Positions 43,481-52,558 of a DNA stretch of 64,000 nucleotides are shown piece by piece. The stretch is taken from positions 1-64,000 of the forward strand of contig CAYQDM010000010.1 in assembly GCA_964416305.1 (NCBI GenBank). The letters are read 5' to 3'. The position numbers were made by a program, and so were the translations under genes. How positions within the stretch are numbered: position 1 is the first letter of the stretch; the number at the start of each line of letters is the position of its first letter. The notes under the pieces are model-generated. The model did no database searches. It was not told the DNA's origin and was given only the letters and a program-made list of their open reading frames with translations. Source of the DNA: Acidaminobacter sp964416305. GTDB lineage: Bacteria > Bacillota > Clostridia > Peptostreptococcales > Acidaminobacteraceae.

Positions 43481-45834
43481 CGCGGCTTGACCAGCCAGGT
43501 GTCATCGGCATACTCCTTAATCGTCCGATCTGACGAAAACTTTCCGGCCCCGGCTATATTCATCCAGCACTTCCTTGCCCAGGCTATACGGTCTAGGTAG
43601 GCGTCGTTGATCATCTGCTGTGCAGCTCTGTAACTCGAAAAGTCTTTGAGGATCATGTAAACATCTGGTCTATGCCAATTCGCACCCACCAGCAGCGCAT
43701 CATGAAGTTCTTTGAATATGCCGGTGCCGCCATCACTGAAAGTACCGTCCACCAGGGAATCCACCACTTTCTTCAAGCCCTTGGTCTTTCGGAATTCCCC
43801 GGCAGGCTTATAAGTGGCCTTGATTCGTTCGATTTCCTCGACTCTGAGTCCGCAGATGAAGTTGTTCTCTTCACCCGCCTCTTCGACAATTTCTATGTTG
43901 GCGCCATCGTAAGTACCCAGTGTCGGTGCGCCATTCAGCATGAATTTCATATTGCCGGTTCCGGAAGCTTCTTTACCTGCCGTTGAAGTCTGCTCAGATA
44001 CGTCCGCCGCCGGGAAGAGCATCTCTCCATAGGAGACATCATAGTTCTCGACAAAGACGACTTTAAGCTTGCCCTCCATTTCCGGATCCCCGTTGACAAG
44101 GCCCTTGACCTCCTGAATAAACTTGATGATTCCCTTAGCCCTCGCATAACCCGGGGCTGCCTTGGCGCCAAAGATAAAGGTTCGCGGCACAATCTTCAGA
44201 GACTTGTCCTGTTTCAGCCTGTCATATAAATCCAAAATTTGAAACGCATTCAGCAGCTGTCGCTTGTATTCATGCAGCCGCTTGATCTGGATGTCAAAAA
44301 TGGAATGTGGATCGATCTCGACGCCCTCATGCTCCAAAATATAGGCAGCCAGTTGGTTCTTCTTAAGCTGCTTGATCTCTAAAAAACGCTCCAGCACTGC
44401 CGGATCATCCGAAAAAGCCTCCAGCTTCCTAAGTTCATCAAGATGCGTGATCCACCTGTCGGACCCCAGCAACTCAGAAATAAAATCCGAAAGCTCCGGA
44501 TTCGCCTTCAGCAGCCACCGTCTCTGTGTAATTCCGTTGGTCTTATTGTTGAACCTCTCCGGATACAGCTTATACCAATCCTTCAATTCGCTCTTCATCA
44601 AGAGCCCCGTGTGAAGCTGGGCGACACCGTTTACAGAAAACGAACCATAAATCGACAAAAACGCCATCCGAATCCTTCGGTCATGGATAATCTCGTACTT
44701 CGAGACCTCCTCCAGCGGTACACCAAGTTCTTTCAGTTCCCTGAGGAGCTGCTCGTTGATCTTCAGAATGATCCTGTAAACCCCCGGCAGCAGCTTCTTA
44801 TACAGCTTGATATCCCAGGTCTCAAGAGCCTCCGCCAAAATAGTGTGATTGGTATAGGCAAACGTCTTCGTGACGATCTTCCAAGCCTTATTCCACGATA
44901 GGCCCTCTACGGACGTCAACAGCCGCATCATCTCCGGAATCGCCACAGCCGGGTGGGTGTCGTTCAGCTGAATGGCGTTCAGCTCTGCAAAGCGCTCAAA
45001 ATTTCCGTAAACTGCCCTGTGCTTCATCATTAAATCCTGAAGGGACGCCGACACGAAGAAATATTGCTGTCTGAGCCTGAGCAGCTTTCCTTTGTCATTG
45101 GAATCGTTGGGATACAAAACTTTGGTTATGGTTTCCGCGTGATTTTTCTCTTTCACCGCCCGGTCATAATTCTGCAGGTTGAACTGTTCGAAGTCGAAGG
45201 GCTCTATGGGCTCCGCCTTCCATAGACGCAGTGTATTGATCGTCTCCCCGCCGTAACCCACTATGGGCGTGTCGTATGGAATTGCCTTGACGTCACCATC
45301 GGCAAAAAGCACTGTGACGGCTTCGTCTGCGCGGCGAATGGACCAGGGATCACCGTATTCCAGCCAGTTGTCCGCCTCTTCGACCTGAAAGCCCTCCACA
45401 AACTTCTGCGTGAAAATGCCAAACTCATAGCGGATGCCGTAGCCGGTCAGAGGATAGCCATGGGTCGCCGCCGAGTCGAGAAAACAGGCTGCCAGCCGCC
45501 CAAGGCCTCCGTTTCCAAGCCCTGCATCCGGTTCCGCCTGCTCGACGGCATTCAGATCAATTCCGAGGGCACCGAGCTGGGCTGCCACTTCTTCGCGCTG
45601 CCCCAAGTTTATCAGATTGTTGCCAAGGGCCCGTCCCATCAGGTACTCTGCAGACAGATAGCTGGCACGCTTAACCCCCTCAAATTTCTTTTCTGACGCC
45701 CGCCAGCGCGGCACGAGATCCTCCATCAGCGCCTTGGACAGCGCGACGTATTTTTCTTTCAGATGACACGACTCAAAATCCTTGCCAAAGGTGGTTAACG
45801 CCCAGACGTAAGTCCGTTCTCTCAAATCGTCCAT
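43477..45834 (-). CDS. glgP: Glycogen/maltodextrin phosphorylase
   Basis: A 785-aa GT35 phosphorylase that releases glucose-1-phosphate from alpha-1,4-glucans. Motifs visible are YLSAEYLMGRALGNNL, EPDAGLGNGGLGRLAACFLDS, LNDTHPA and the PLP-lysine region EASGTGNMKFMLNGAPTLGT, with the Lys near residue 620. The length is on the short side for the family but complete. It stands three bases after malQ and overlaps the EamA gene by four, so all three form one operon. Together MalQ and GlgP degrade maltodextrin or glycogen to glucose-1-phosphate and glucose. Confidence 0.95.
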   Translation of the reverse strand: MDDLRERTYVWALTTFGKDFESCHLKEKYVALSKALMEDLVPRWRASEKKFEGVKRASYLSAEYLMGRALGNNLINLGQREEVAAQLGALGIDLNAVEQAEPDAGLGNGGLGRLAACFLDSAATHGYPLTGYGIRYEFGIFTQKFVEGFQVEEADNWLEYGDPWSIRRADEAVTVLFADGDVKAIPYDTPIVGYGGETINTLRLWKAEPIEPFDFEQFNLQNYDRAVKEKNHAETITKVLYPNDSNDKGKLLRLRQQYFFVSASLQDLMMKHRAVYGNFERFAELNAIQLNDTHPAVAIPEMMRLLTSVEGLSWNKAWKIVTKTFAYTNHTILAEALETWDIKLYKKLLPGVYRIILKINEQLLRELKELGVPLEEVSKYEIIHDRRIRMAFLSIYGSFSVNGVAQLHTGLLMKSELKDWYKLYPERFNNKTNGITQRRWLLKANPELSDFISELLGSDRWITHLDELRKLEAFSDDPAVLERFLEIKQLKKNQLAAYILEHEGVEIDPHSIFDIQIKRLHEYKRQLLNAFQILDLYDRLKQDKSLKIVPRTFIFGAKAAPGYARAKGIIKFIQEVKGLVNGDPEMEGKLKVVFVENYDVSYGEMLFPAADVSEQTSTAGKEASGTGNMKFMLNGAPTLGTYDGANIEIVEEAGEENNFICGLRVEEIERIKATYKPAGEFRKTKGLKKVVDSLVDGTFSDGGTGIFKELHDALLVGANWHRPDVYMILKDFSSYRAAQQMINDAYLDRIAWARKCWMNIAGAGKFSSDRTIKEYADDTWLVKPR

Positions 45835-45837
45835 AAC

Positions 45838-47322
45838 CTACCGATCCCTCCCATAAAGCTGTGTCAGCCTGCGAATTTTTTCGGCCAAGGCCGGCGTCAG
45901 CGCGGATTCCTCCAGGCGCCAAGTCCAGTTTTTGCCGATGGTCGAGGGTACATTAATCCTCGCAGAATTATCGAGATCCAAAAAATCCTGTATAGGCGCA
46001 ATGGCAAGGTTTGCCGTCGAGCTCCACGCACCTCGGATCATGCCCCAGTTCAGACCTTCATCATAATTCAGCTTCAGATAATTAACCACATTCATAAATT
46101 CCTTCTTCGGGATGTTGTCCAGCCACCCTGTAATGGTCTCATTGTCATGAGTTCCCGTGTAGACAACGGTATTCTGCGTAATATGATGCGGCAGATAGAA
46201 ACTTTCAACCTCAGGATCAAAGGCGAACTGCAGGACCTTCATGCCGGGATACCCCGTCGCTTCAATCAATTGCTTCACTTCAGGCGTAAGATAGCCAAGG
46301 TCCTCTGCAAAAATGTCCAGAGGTCCTAAGGCTTTGTGAATTGCTTTGAACAGGCTGATCCCAGGTCCTTTCACCCACTTGCCCAGGTTGGCGCTTTCTG
46401 CCCCGTACTCGACCTCCCAATAGGCTTCAAAGCCCCTGAAATGATCAATTCTGAGCGCGTCATACCTGGTGAAGCTGTGATGGATTCGCTCGATCCACCA
46501 ACGGTAGCCATCCTGCTTCATTTGCTGCCAGTTGTAGATGGGATTTCCCCAAAGCTGCCCGGTGTCCGAAAAGGCATCCGGCGGGACTCCCGCCACAGTC
46601 AGGGGCTTATGGTCTCTGCCCAGTTTGAAATGATCCGGCCTGGCCCAAACGTCGGCACTGTCCTCTGCGACATAGATGGGCAGGTCACCAATGATGCGGA
46701 CACCCTTTTGATTGGCATAGTGCTTCAGGCGCTGCCACTGCATCTCAAAGAAGTATTGAGTGAACACCCAAAACTTCATTTCCTCCTGACAGGCTGCTTC
46801 AAACGCCTGGACCTCAGGCGAACCAATGTTTCTGTATTCCCGGTCCCATTCTGACCAGGCTTTGTCGGACTGAAAATCCTTGATCGCCATATAGAGCGCG
46901 AAATGGTGAAGCCACTCTCCTTGTTCCTTCAAATAGTCTGTCAGAGTCTCCTCCATATTGATCCTGGCCCTTTTATAAGCCTTTTTCAGAAGCCCCATCT
47001 TAGCTTTGAACAGATGACCGTAATCAATGGGTTTCGACTCTTTTTCCAGGCTCGCTTTGGAAACCTCGAATTTCGAGAGATAACCCAGCTCTATAAAGGT
47101 TTTGAGATCAATAAAATAAGGGTTTCCTGCAAAAGCCGACAGGCACTGATAGGGTGAATCTCCGAAACTTGTGACGCCTAAGGGCAGAATTTGCCAGTTC
47201 TTTTGACCTGCCGCTTCAAGAAAGTCGACGAAATTATAGGCGGATTTTCCAAAGTCACCTATGCCATAAGGTCCCGGCAGTGAGGCGATCGGTAACAGTA
47301 TACCGCTGGAGCGCTGTGTCAT
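45838..47322 (-). CDS. malQ: 4-alpha-glucanotransferase (GH77)
   Basis: A 494-aa amylomaltase that transfers maltodextrin segments and releases glucose. The GH77 catalytic residues are in RIDHFRGFEAYWEV (Asp nucleophile), IFAEDLGYLT (Glu acid/base) and YTGTHDNETITGW (Asp). DLPIYVAEDSADVWA is the conserved region II. I chose the ATG at 47322 (MTQRSSGILLP) because GAGGTG lies six bases before it; the upstream GTG is part of that site. First gene of the malQ-glgP-EamA operon. Confidence 0.95.
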   Translation of the reverse strand: MTQRSSGILLPIASLPGPYGIGDFGKSAYNFVDFLEAAGQKNWQILPLGVTSFGDSPYQCLSAFAGNPYFIDLKTFIELGYLSKFEVSKASLEKESKPIDYGHLFKAKMGLLKKAYKRARINMEETLTDYLKEQGEWLHHFALYMAIKDFQSDKAWSEWDREYRNIGSPEVQAFEAACQEEMKFWVFTQYFFEMQWQRLKHYANQKGVRIIGDLPIYVAEDSADVWARPDHFKLGRDHKPLTVAGVPPDAFSDTGQLWGNPIYNWQQMKQDGYRWWIERIHHSFTRYDALRIDHFRGFEAYWEVEYGAESANLGKWVKGPGISLFKAIHKALGPLDIFAEDLGYLTPEVKQLIEATGYPGMKVLQFAFDPEVESFYLPHHITQNTVVYTGTHDNETITGWLDNIPKKEFMNVVNYLKLNYDEGLNWGMIRGAWSSTANLAIAPIQDFLDLDNSARINVPSTIGKNWTWRLEESALTPALAEKIRRLTQLYGRDR

Positions 47323-47522
47323 GATGTTCACCTCTTGTAGTGTGATTTGAGTGGAAGGTTACATTATTGAAAACTTAAGTTATTCAAGGTCAAGTTATTT
47401 ATTTCTACCCAACTATTATGATGCGTCACAGATTCTATTGCGTTGATAACTTATTGTCAACCTTTACAAGATTTTGGGTATGCATGATAGTCAGAAGGTA
47501 ATAGTAAGTCGTGGTGAGCGGT

Positions 47523-47532
47523 GTCCATCGGC
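47523..47532 (-). repeat. Degenerate copy of iterated 10-mer
   Basis: GCCGATGGAC on the reverse strand preceded by T6, in the 350-bp gap between the divergent malQ and exporter genes. Confidence 0.45.
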
Positions 47533-47562
47533 AAAAAAGTATTTTATTGGACGAATGTAAAG

Positions 47563-47590
47563 TTATTTTTGTAGGATTTTGGGGTATAAT
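47563..47590 (+). promoter_or_regulatory. Probable promoter of the exporter operon
   Basis: TTATTT (47563-47568), 16-bp spacer, TATAAT (47585-47590), 80 bp ahead of the TTG start at 47671. The rest of the 47323-47670 gap is AT-rich with no gene. Confidence 0.5.
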
Positions 47591-47670
47591 ATATTCATTG
47601 TTATGATTTCATTTTTGATTTTGTTATACTATTTTTATCATTAACCATAGAGTGTCAAGGGGTGTTCTAG

Positions 47671-48912
47671 TTGAAGATGAAAAAATGGATCCTATCAGGC
47701 GTCATTATAGCTGTCGCCGCAGCTGCATTTGTATTTTGGAACGGTCGAAGTGAGCCACTTTCAGACTACTGGGTGATGGAAGAACAACCTTTTACGCAAA
47801 CAGTGACTGCTTCAGGAAAGATCCTGGCAGCCCGTAAAATTGAGATCAAATCAGAAGTATCGGGTACTTTGAGCAATTTCTCGCTGAATGTTGGTGATGC
47901 CGTAGCAGAGGGTCAGACACTTTTCTCGCTGGACGGCAGTGACGTCGAGCGCAGCGTCCAAGAGCGTCAGGCGGCTTTAAGCGCTGCACGGGCGCGCTAT
48001 CGTGCTGTCACCGAGGTGTCCCTGCCTACCGCCCAGGAAACCGTCAGACAGCTTGAAACGGGCCTTGAACAGCTGAATAAACAGCTGGATGATACCAAGG
48101 TTTTATTTGAGAGCGGCGCGGTGGCTAAAACGGCTGTGGACGATCTGGAGCATCAGATTACCCTTCAATTGTCAAAAATAGCCTCAGCAAAAGCCTCTGC
48201 CAACGCTTACGCCTCCGGAGGCGCTTCTGTTTCGGAAGCCGCGGCCGGTGTAAGTCAAGCCCTCGAAGCCCTGGAGACCGCAAAGAATCAGCGCCAGAAA
48301 TATGCTGTCACCGCACCCTTTTCCGGCACGGTTCTCGAGCGTCTTCGCGAACCCGGCGAATACGTCCAGGCGGGCACGACGTTAGTGACGTTGATTGATC
48401 CTTCAAGCTACTACGCCGAGATTGAACTTGAGGAGCGAAAAGTCGGTTTGATCGAGATTGGTCAACGGGTTCTGGTGTGGCCTGAGAGCTATCCCTCCAA
48501 GGCTGTTGAGGCCGAGGTCTCGAAAATACTTCCAAAAGTTGAGGACGCCACCGGAACCGTTAAGGTTCAAATTAAATTGGCGTCGACTGCTGATTTTCTG
48601 ATTGAGAATTTGTCTGTCCAGACCGAAATTGTCATTCGCACTTTGCCGGCCGCCATTATTCTGCCTGCCCAGGCTTTGTGGAATGCCGAGGCCTCTGAGG
48701 TGCTCATCGAACAGGATGGCCGCGTTGTCAGCAAGCCAGTGAAGCTCGAAGCGGTTGGCCTTTCGGATTACCTGGTTCTCGAAGGATTGAGTGTCGGTAA
48801 TGCTGTGCTGGATCCGGCCTCCGAGCTGGTCCCCGGCGACGAAGTGATTTTAGCTGATGGTGGCGGCGCGACCACCGCCGCCGCAGACGACAAGACGGGT
48901 GAGACCCCATGA
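47671..48912 (+). CDS. HlyD/MacA-type efflux adaptor subunit
   Basis: A 413-aa membrane-fusion-type adaptor. It has an N-terminal membrane anchor (WILSGVIIAVAAAAFVFW), then a split lipoyl/barrel-sandwich domain (GTLSNFSLNVGDAVAEGQTLFSLDG with YAVTAPFSGTVLERLREPGEYVQAGTTLVTLID), a coiled-coil hairpin with Gln/Ala-rich helices (about 95-200), and a C-terminal beta-barrel region. With the next two genes it forms a MacAB-like export system. In a Gram-positive cell the adaptor faces outside the membrane. Start TTG 47671, with AAGGGG seven bases upstream. Confidence 0.88.
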   Translation: MKMKKWILSGVIIAVAAAAFVFWNGRSEPLSDYWVMEEQPFTQTVTASGKILAARKIEIKSEVSGTLSNFSLNVGDAVAEGQTLFSLDGSDVERSVQERQAALSAARARYRAVTEVSLPTAQETVRQLETGLEQLNKQLDDTKVLFESGAVAKTAVDDLEHQITLQLSKIASAKASANAYASGGASVSEAAAGVSQALEALETAKNQRQKYAVTAPFSGTVLERLREPGEYVQAGTTLVTLIDPSSYYAEIELEERKVGLIEIGQRVLVWPESYPSKAVEAEVSKILPKVEDATGTVKVQIKLASTADFLIENLSVQTEIVIRTLPAAIILPAQALWNAEASEVLIEQDGRVVSKPVKLEAVGLSDYLVLEGLSVGNAVLDPASELVPGDEVILADGGGATTAAADDKTGETP

Positions 48913-50126
48913 TATTTGAGCTGAAAATTGCCCTTCGCTTTCTCAAAGATGGGCGCGGACAGACGACCTTCATTCTGCTGGGCATAGCTATCGGGGTCGC
49001 CGTTCAGATATTTCTGGGCACTTTGATCAGCGGGCTTCAAAAGGACCTGGTCAACGGCACCGTTGGCTCGAGCCCACACATGACTTTTTCAGCAGCTGAG
49101 ACAACCGCTGACAGCGGTCTGGGTTCGACAAACGGTTTTGTCGCTTCCAGTGCCGGGAACTTTTCCCGACAGGAAAAAACACTGGACAATTGGCGGCCCC
49201 TTTTGGCGACCTTGGATCAGGCGCCTGAGACGACAGCAGTTTCACCGGTCGCTGAAGGCAGCGGATTTGTCTTGAAAAGCGGGGAACGTTGGCCTATCCT
49301 CATTCGAGGTATTGAACCCGATCGGGCAAACGAAATTTACGAACTAAAAAGCAAGCTGAGCGCAGGGACTTTTGTCGTTGAAGGGGATCAAGTGCTCATA
49401 GGTACGTCTTTGGCTGCAGAAGCGCTGCTTGAGGCAGGAGACACCTTTACTCTGGAGCTCCCCGGCGGTCAGCGCCAAAGTCTGACGGTGGCCGGGATCT
49501 TCGATCTTGGAAACAACAGCCTCAATGAAACCTGGCTGTTTATGTCGCTATCACGGGCACAGCGGCTTCTGGGCTTTGGGGATGACATCAGCCGTGTCGA
49601 GGTTCAAGTGGAAGATGTTTTTGCGGCAGACCTGCTTGCAGAGGCTTATGAGAAGCAATTTATAGGCATTAAGTCAGAGAACTGGAAGGTTCAGAACGCC
49701 AGTCTGTTGTCTGCCCTCACCAGCCAAAGCAGCTCGTCGCTGACGATTCAAGCCTTCGTTCTATTAGCGATCACCCTTGGCATAGCCAGCGTTCTGGCAG
49801 TGTCTGTCGTACAAAAGTCAAAGCAGATTGGCATCCTGAAAGCCATGGGCACCTCGAGCGCCAGCGCCAGCAGAATCTTTTTATTCCAGGGCGGCATACT
49901 TGGTCTGCTCGGCTCCGTTATAGGCAGCGGCATGGGCTATGCCCTGACACAAGCCTTCCTTTGGGGCACCTCCATTCAGACCGGGGAAGCACTGTTTCCA
50001 TTGGAGTTTGATCCGGCGGCAGCAGGTGCGATCATTGCGATTGCCACAGTGGCCAGCATCGTGTCTGCACTGTTTCCAGCAAGACGTTCGGCTAGCTTGA
50101 ATCCAATAGACGTCATCAGAGGTTGA
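48909..50126 (+). CDS. ABC transporter permease, MacB/FtsX type
   Basis: 405 aa. A first membrane helix (about 20-40), then a large extracytoplasmic domain, then three C-terminal helices (about 275-300, 325-350, 370-390), ending SLNPIDVIRG as in MacB/LolC permeases. The ATG overlaps the adaptor stop (ATGA). The extracellular domain is rich in Ser/Thr and would bind the adaptor. The exported substrate is unknown; lipoproteins, peptides or antibiotics are all possible for this fold. Confidence 0.88.
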   Translation: MIFELKIALRFLKDGRGQTTFILLGIAIGVAVQIFLGTLISGLQKDLVNGTVGSSPHMTFSAAETTADSGLGSTNGFVASSAGNFSRQEKTLDNWRPLLATLDQAPETTAVSPVAEGSGFVLKSGERWPILIRGIEPDRANEIYELKSKLSAGTFVVEGDQVLIGTSLAAEALLEAGDTFTLELPGGQRQSLTVAGIFDLGNNSLNETWLFMSLSRAQRLLGFGDDISRVEVQVEDVFAADLLAEAYEKQFIGIKSENWKVQNASLLSALTSQSSSSLTIQAFVLLAITLGIASVLAVSVVQKSKQIGILKAMGTSSASASRIFLFQGGILGLLGSVIGSGMGYALTQAFLWGTSIQTGEALFPLEFDPAAAGAIIAIATVASIVSALFPARRSASLNPIDVIRG

Positions 50127-50164
50127 TGATTAGCACCACCATGCAAAGTAAAGGAGCGATTCCT

Positions 50165-50956
50165 ATGGCATCTCCACTTCTTGAAGCCAGTGAATTGACC
50201 ATGGTCTATGGCACCGTCGTTAAAACCCACGCTCTTAGGGGTGTCAACCTGACAATAAATACCGGTGAGTTTTCAAGTATTATTGGCTACTCCGGCTCGG
50301 GCAAAACGACACTGCTCAACATTCTTGGCACACTGGACCGTCCAACCAGCGGAACGCTGCGCCTCTTGGGCGAAGACATCACCAAGATGAGCGATGAGCA
50401 GCTGGCCGTTTTTAGAAACCGCAATTTAGGTTTCATCTTTCAGTTCCATCATTTGCTGCCGGAATTTACCGCCCTCGAAAACGTCCTCATGCCGACCTGG
50501 ATCCAATCCAAAAATGGCAGTATGAAAATGGCGTCCCGGGCAAAAGAACTTTTGGATCTGGTTGGTCTTAAAGATCGCATCAACAATAAGGCAACTGCTT
50601 TGTCCGGCGGCCAGCAGCAACGGGTCGCCATCGCACGAGCCTTGATTAACCAGCCACAGCTGATCCTGGCGGACGAGCCCACAGGCAATCTCGACTCAGA
50701 GACCACAGAACAGGTTTACGATCTGATGCGCAATATCAATGCCACTCTTAATACAGCCTTTGTCGTTGTCACGCACAACGACCACATTGCCGCGAAATCC
50801 GACCGCATCATTGAGATGAAGGATGGTCTGATTACAAGGGATTATCCGGCAGCTGCCATGGACAATGATGCTGTTTGGAGCGAAATCGCGCCTAAGTATT
50901 GCCGCTACTGCAACCGCGAATTAGAAACCGACGGTACAACGGCGCTGCTGCTATGA
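50165..50956 (+). CDS. ABC transporter ATPase, MacB/LolD type, with C-terminal CxxC tail
   Basis: 263 aa. Walker A is GYSGSGKTT, signature LSGGQQQRVAIARAL, Walker B LILADEPTGNLDSET, and VVTHNDHIAAKSDRIIEMKDG follows. I chose ATG 50165, which has AAAGGAG eight bases upstream; an in-frame ATG at 50123 overlaps the permease stop and has no ribosome binding site. The last 20 residues contain CRYCNRELE, a CxxC unit not normal for the family. It could bind zinc as half of a ribbon or be a redox pair. Last gene of the operon. Confidence 0.9.
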   Translation: MASPLLEASELTMVYGTVVKTHALRGVNLTINTGEFSSIIGYSGSGKTTLLNILGTLDRPTSGTLRLLGEDITKMSDEQLAVFRNRNLGFIFQFHHLLPEFTALENVLMPTWIQSKNGSMKMASRAKELLDLVGLKDRINNKATALSGGQQQRVAIARALINQPQLILADEPTGNLDSETTEQVYDLMRNINATLNTAFVVVTHNDHIAAKSDRIIEMKDGLITRDYPAAAMDNDAVWSEIAPKYCRYCNRELETDGTTALLL

Positions 50957-50969
50957 AGAGTTTGTAAAA

Positions 50970-51027
50970 AGTCGGAGTGGAAGCGGGGGTGATAGGTGCT
51001 AGCCGCTGACACTCGCTTCCACTCCGA
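50970..51027. terminator. Hairpin after exporter operon, with the conserved 28-nt loop
   Basis: A perfect 15-bp stem GTCGGAGTGGAAGCG/CGCTTCCACTCCGAC (50970-50984 with 51013-51027). Its loop (50985-51012) contains ATAGGTGCTAGCCGCTGAC, nearly identical to the loops at 62469-62493 (reverse) and 62979-63003, whose stems differ. There is no clear T-tract. Confidence 0.8.
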
Positions 51028-51141
51028 CTTCCATTTTGGAATTTTCTAATGACCTATTGTCACAATCGTCATTCAGGCGTATGATTATTCCACAGGAAGT
51101 TGTCATCAACCCTGACTTTCTAGTGGAAAGGAGTTGTTACT

Positions 51142-51300
51142 ATGTCAGAAAAAGACCTTGAAAAGATGAAGCAATTCCTCGAGGAAAAGAAAAAGAAAGA
51201 GCAGCACAACAGCCCTCAACATCCTGGGAAAACCCACGGACAGCACGCCAACACAAAAGGCTTTCACAATACCAAATCTGGCGGTCCAATCAGCAAATAA
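51142..51300 (+). CDS. Small Lys/His-rich protein of unknown function
   Basis: A 52-aa protein beginning MSEKDLEKMKQF. The N-terminal half is a charged helix with a run of Lys. The second half is rich in His, Gln, Gly and Asn (five His) and may bind metal. It is too short for most gene callers but supported by GAAAGGAG eight bases before the ATG and by a strong terminator after the stop. It converges with a DUF134 gene in a cluster of small metal-binding-type proteins. No family recognised. Confidence 0.65.
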   Translation: MSEKDLEKMKQFLEEKKKKEQHNSPQHPGKTHGQHANTKGFHNTKSGGPISK

Positions 51301-51338
51301 AATTAGTGCCATTTAGCAATTCAGCACATCAGATCGAC

Positions 51339-51378
51339 AAAAAAGACGACCCTTCAATATAAAGGAGTCGTCTTTTTT
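51339..51378. terminator. Bidirectional terminator
   Basis: A perfect 12-bp stem AAAAAAGACGAC/GTCGTCTTTTTT between the small Lys/His protein gene and the converging DUF134 gene. Confidence 0.92.
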
Positions 51379-51389
51379 ATTTATCATTT

Positions 51390-51752
51390 TTAGAAATTCA
51401 CAGTTCCACCACGCCTGTGGCGGCGCTTGTGACAGCCCGGACCACATTGCACTTCATCTTTATCACAAAGTCTGTATTCGCCGCCTTCAATCCTCAAAAC
51501 AGCGCCATTGACCAGCGACTGCGCCAACTTATGCCTCGCACCGGTATAGATCCCCTGAACGGTGGTCCTTGCGACATTCATGTGCTTGGCGCATTCTTCC
51601 TGAGTAAAACCCACCAGATCAATTAAACGAATGGTTTCATATTCATCTACAGTCATAATGACGACATCATCTCGCTGTTCTGAGTCCATTGGGCCAAAGC
51701 TTGTGTTCTCCGGCATACTGCAGACTTTTCTCCATTTCATTGGTCTTGGCAT
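51390..51752 (-). CDS. DUF134 (UPF0251) HTH protein
   Basis: A 120-aa putative DNA-binding protein. The N-terminal MPRPMKWRKVCSMPE and an HTH at about 35-80 (VDEYETIRLIDLVGFTQEECAKHMNVARTTVQGIYTGARHKLAQSLVNG) are typical of DUF134. The C-terminal CGPGCHKRRHRRGG has Cys and His that may bind metal. The family is commonly found with NifB/NifX-type and Mrp-family genes; in this window its companions are a DUF5320 protein and a zinc-ribbon protein. Confidence 0.92.
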   Translation of the reverse strand: MPRPMKWRKVCSMPENTSFGPMDSEQRDDVVIMTVDEYETIRLIDLVGFTQEECAKHMNVARTTVQGIYTGARHKLAQSLVNGAVLRIEGGEYRLCDKDEVQCGPGCHKRRHRRGGTVNF

Positions 51753-51808
51753 TTGTTCACCCCGGTTTTCTTGACATGGAATAGACTATTTAATCGCCTT
51801 TACTTTTA

Positions 51809-52108
51809 TTATTCTTGCATTTTTTTATTGATGGCGTCAAGTTGCGCTTCAAGAATTTTCTTCTGTTCAGCTAAAATTTCTTTGTTTGACACTGCGAATG
51901 GCGTCTCATCTGTCCCATAATCCGCAAAAAAACTCCCGCAGCCTCTTCTGCAGAATATCCCACGGCCCATACCTCTTGCAAATCCAAAACCCATGCCTCT
52001 TCCGAATCCCATACCCTTGCCAGCACCGGCAAAACAGCCTCCAAAACCTCTTCCTGTCATTGGGCCTGCGCCCATTGGTCCTGTACCATCTCTTCCTGGC
52101 ATTTTCAT
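51809..52108 (-). CDS. DUF5320-type Gly/Met-rich protein
   Basis: A 99-aa protein with an N-terminal MPGRDGTGPMGAGPMTGRG, then a Gly/Phe/Arg-rich middle with Cys residues, and a C-terminal coiled-coil helix (KEILAEQKKILEAQLDAINKKM). The pattern fits DUF5320, which co-occurs with dinitrogenase iron-molybdenum-cofactor-like proteins and DUF134. The function is not known. It lies 56 bp after the stop of DUF134's upstream neighbour region and is probably cotranscribed with the zinc-ribbon gene. Confidence 0.85.
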   Translation of the reverse strand: MKMPGRDGTGPMGAGPMTGRGFGGCFAGAGKGMGFGRGMGFGFARGMGRGIFCRRGCGSFFADYGTDETPFAVSNKEILAEQKKILEAQLDAINKKMQE

Positions 52109-52137
52109 CTTCTCCTTTCATACATCTACATACTCGA

Positions 52138-52371
52138 TTATTCGCGAACCATTATTGCCCCGCATGATGGGCATTTCTTCGTGTAACAAGGCTCTGCGCG
52201 CTCATGCTCAACTTTGGCGCCACACTTTGGACATACACAATAGCCCTGAACACCATATCCTGCATTGCCACCAACACGTCGCGCACCCAACCCTTGACCA
52301 TTGCCGGCTGAGCGTCCAACGCCCATGCCTCTGCCCGATCCTGCAGGTCCCGGTCCATTCTTGCCTGGCAT
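52138..52371 (-). CDS. Small Gly-rich zinc-ribbon protein
   Basis: A 77-aa protein. The N-terminal half is Gly-rich (MPGKNGPGPAGSGRGMGVGR), related in style to DUF5320. The C-terminal half is a zinc ribbon (CPKCGAKV...CPSCGAIMV). Start at ATG 52371 with AAGGATGGG upstream. First gene of the minus-strand unit with DUF5320 and DUF134. The promoter below drives it. Confidence 0.8.
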   Translation of the reverse strand: MPGKNGPGPAGSGRGMGVGRSAGNGQGLGARRVGGNAGYGVQGYCVCPKCGAKVEHERAEPCYTKKCPSCGAIMVRE

Positions 52372-52396
52372 ATTAATCCCATCCTTCAAGGTTTAT

Positions 52397-52446
52397 GACA
52401 TATGTTGCTTTCAATTTAATTATACCTCTTTATCGACATATGTCAA
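52397..52446 (-). promoter_or_regulatory. Sigma-A-type promoter with ACATATGT palindromes
   Basis: On the minus strand, TTGACA (52441-52446), 16-bp spacer, TATAAT (52419-52424). GACATATGTC at 52435-52444 overlaps the -35, and GACATATGTT lies at 52397-52406, 38 bp apart. This is a likely operator pair for the zinc-ribbon/DUF5320/DUF134 unit. Confidence 0.65.
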
Positions 52447-52515
52447 TTACTTCGATCTAACTTGTACTTTTGTTCATAAAATAAACTTGAAAAAATCAAG
52501 ACTATTAATTAAGAT

Positions 52516-52535
52516 ATGAATGAGCGCTCGTTCAT
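52516..52535. promoter_or_regulatory. Probable operator of the TetR gene
   Basis: A 20-bp dyad ATGAATGAGC/GCTCGTTCAT with one mismatch, 24 bp upstream of the TetR start. It resembles the TGAATGA-N-TCATTCA sites bound by many TetR/AcrR regulators, so autorepression is likely. Confidence 0.7.
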
Positions 52536-52558
52536 TTTGTATGAAAGGACTGTCCCAA

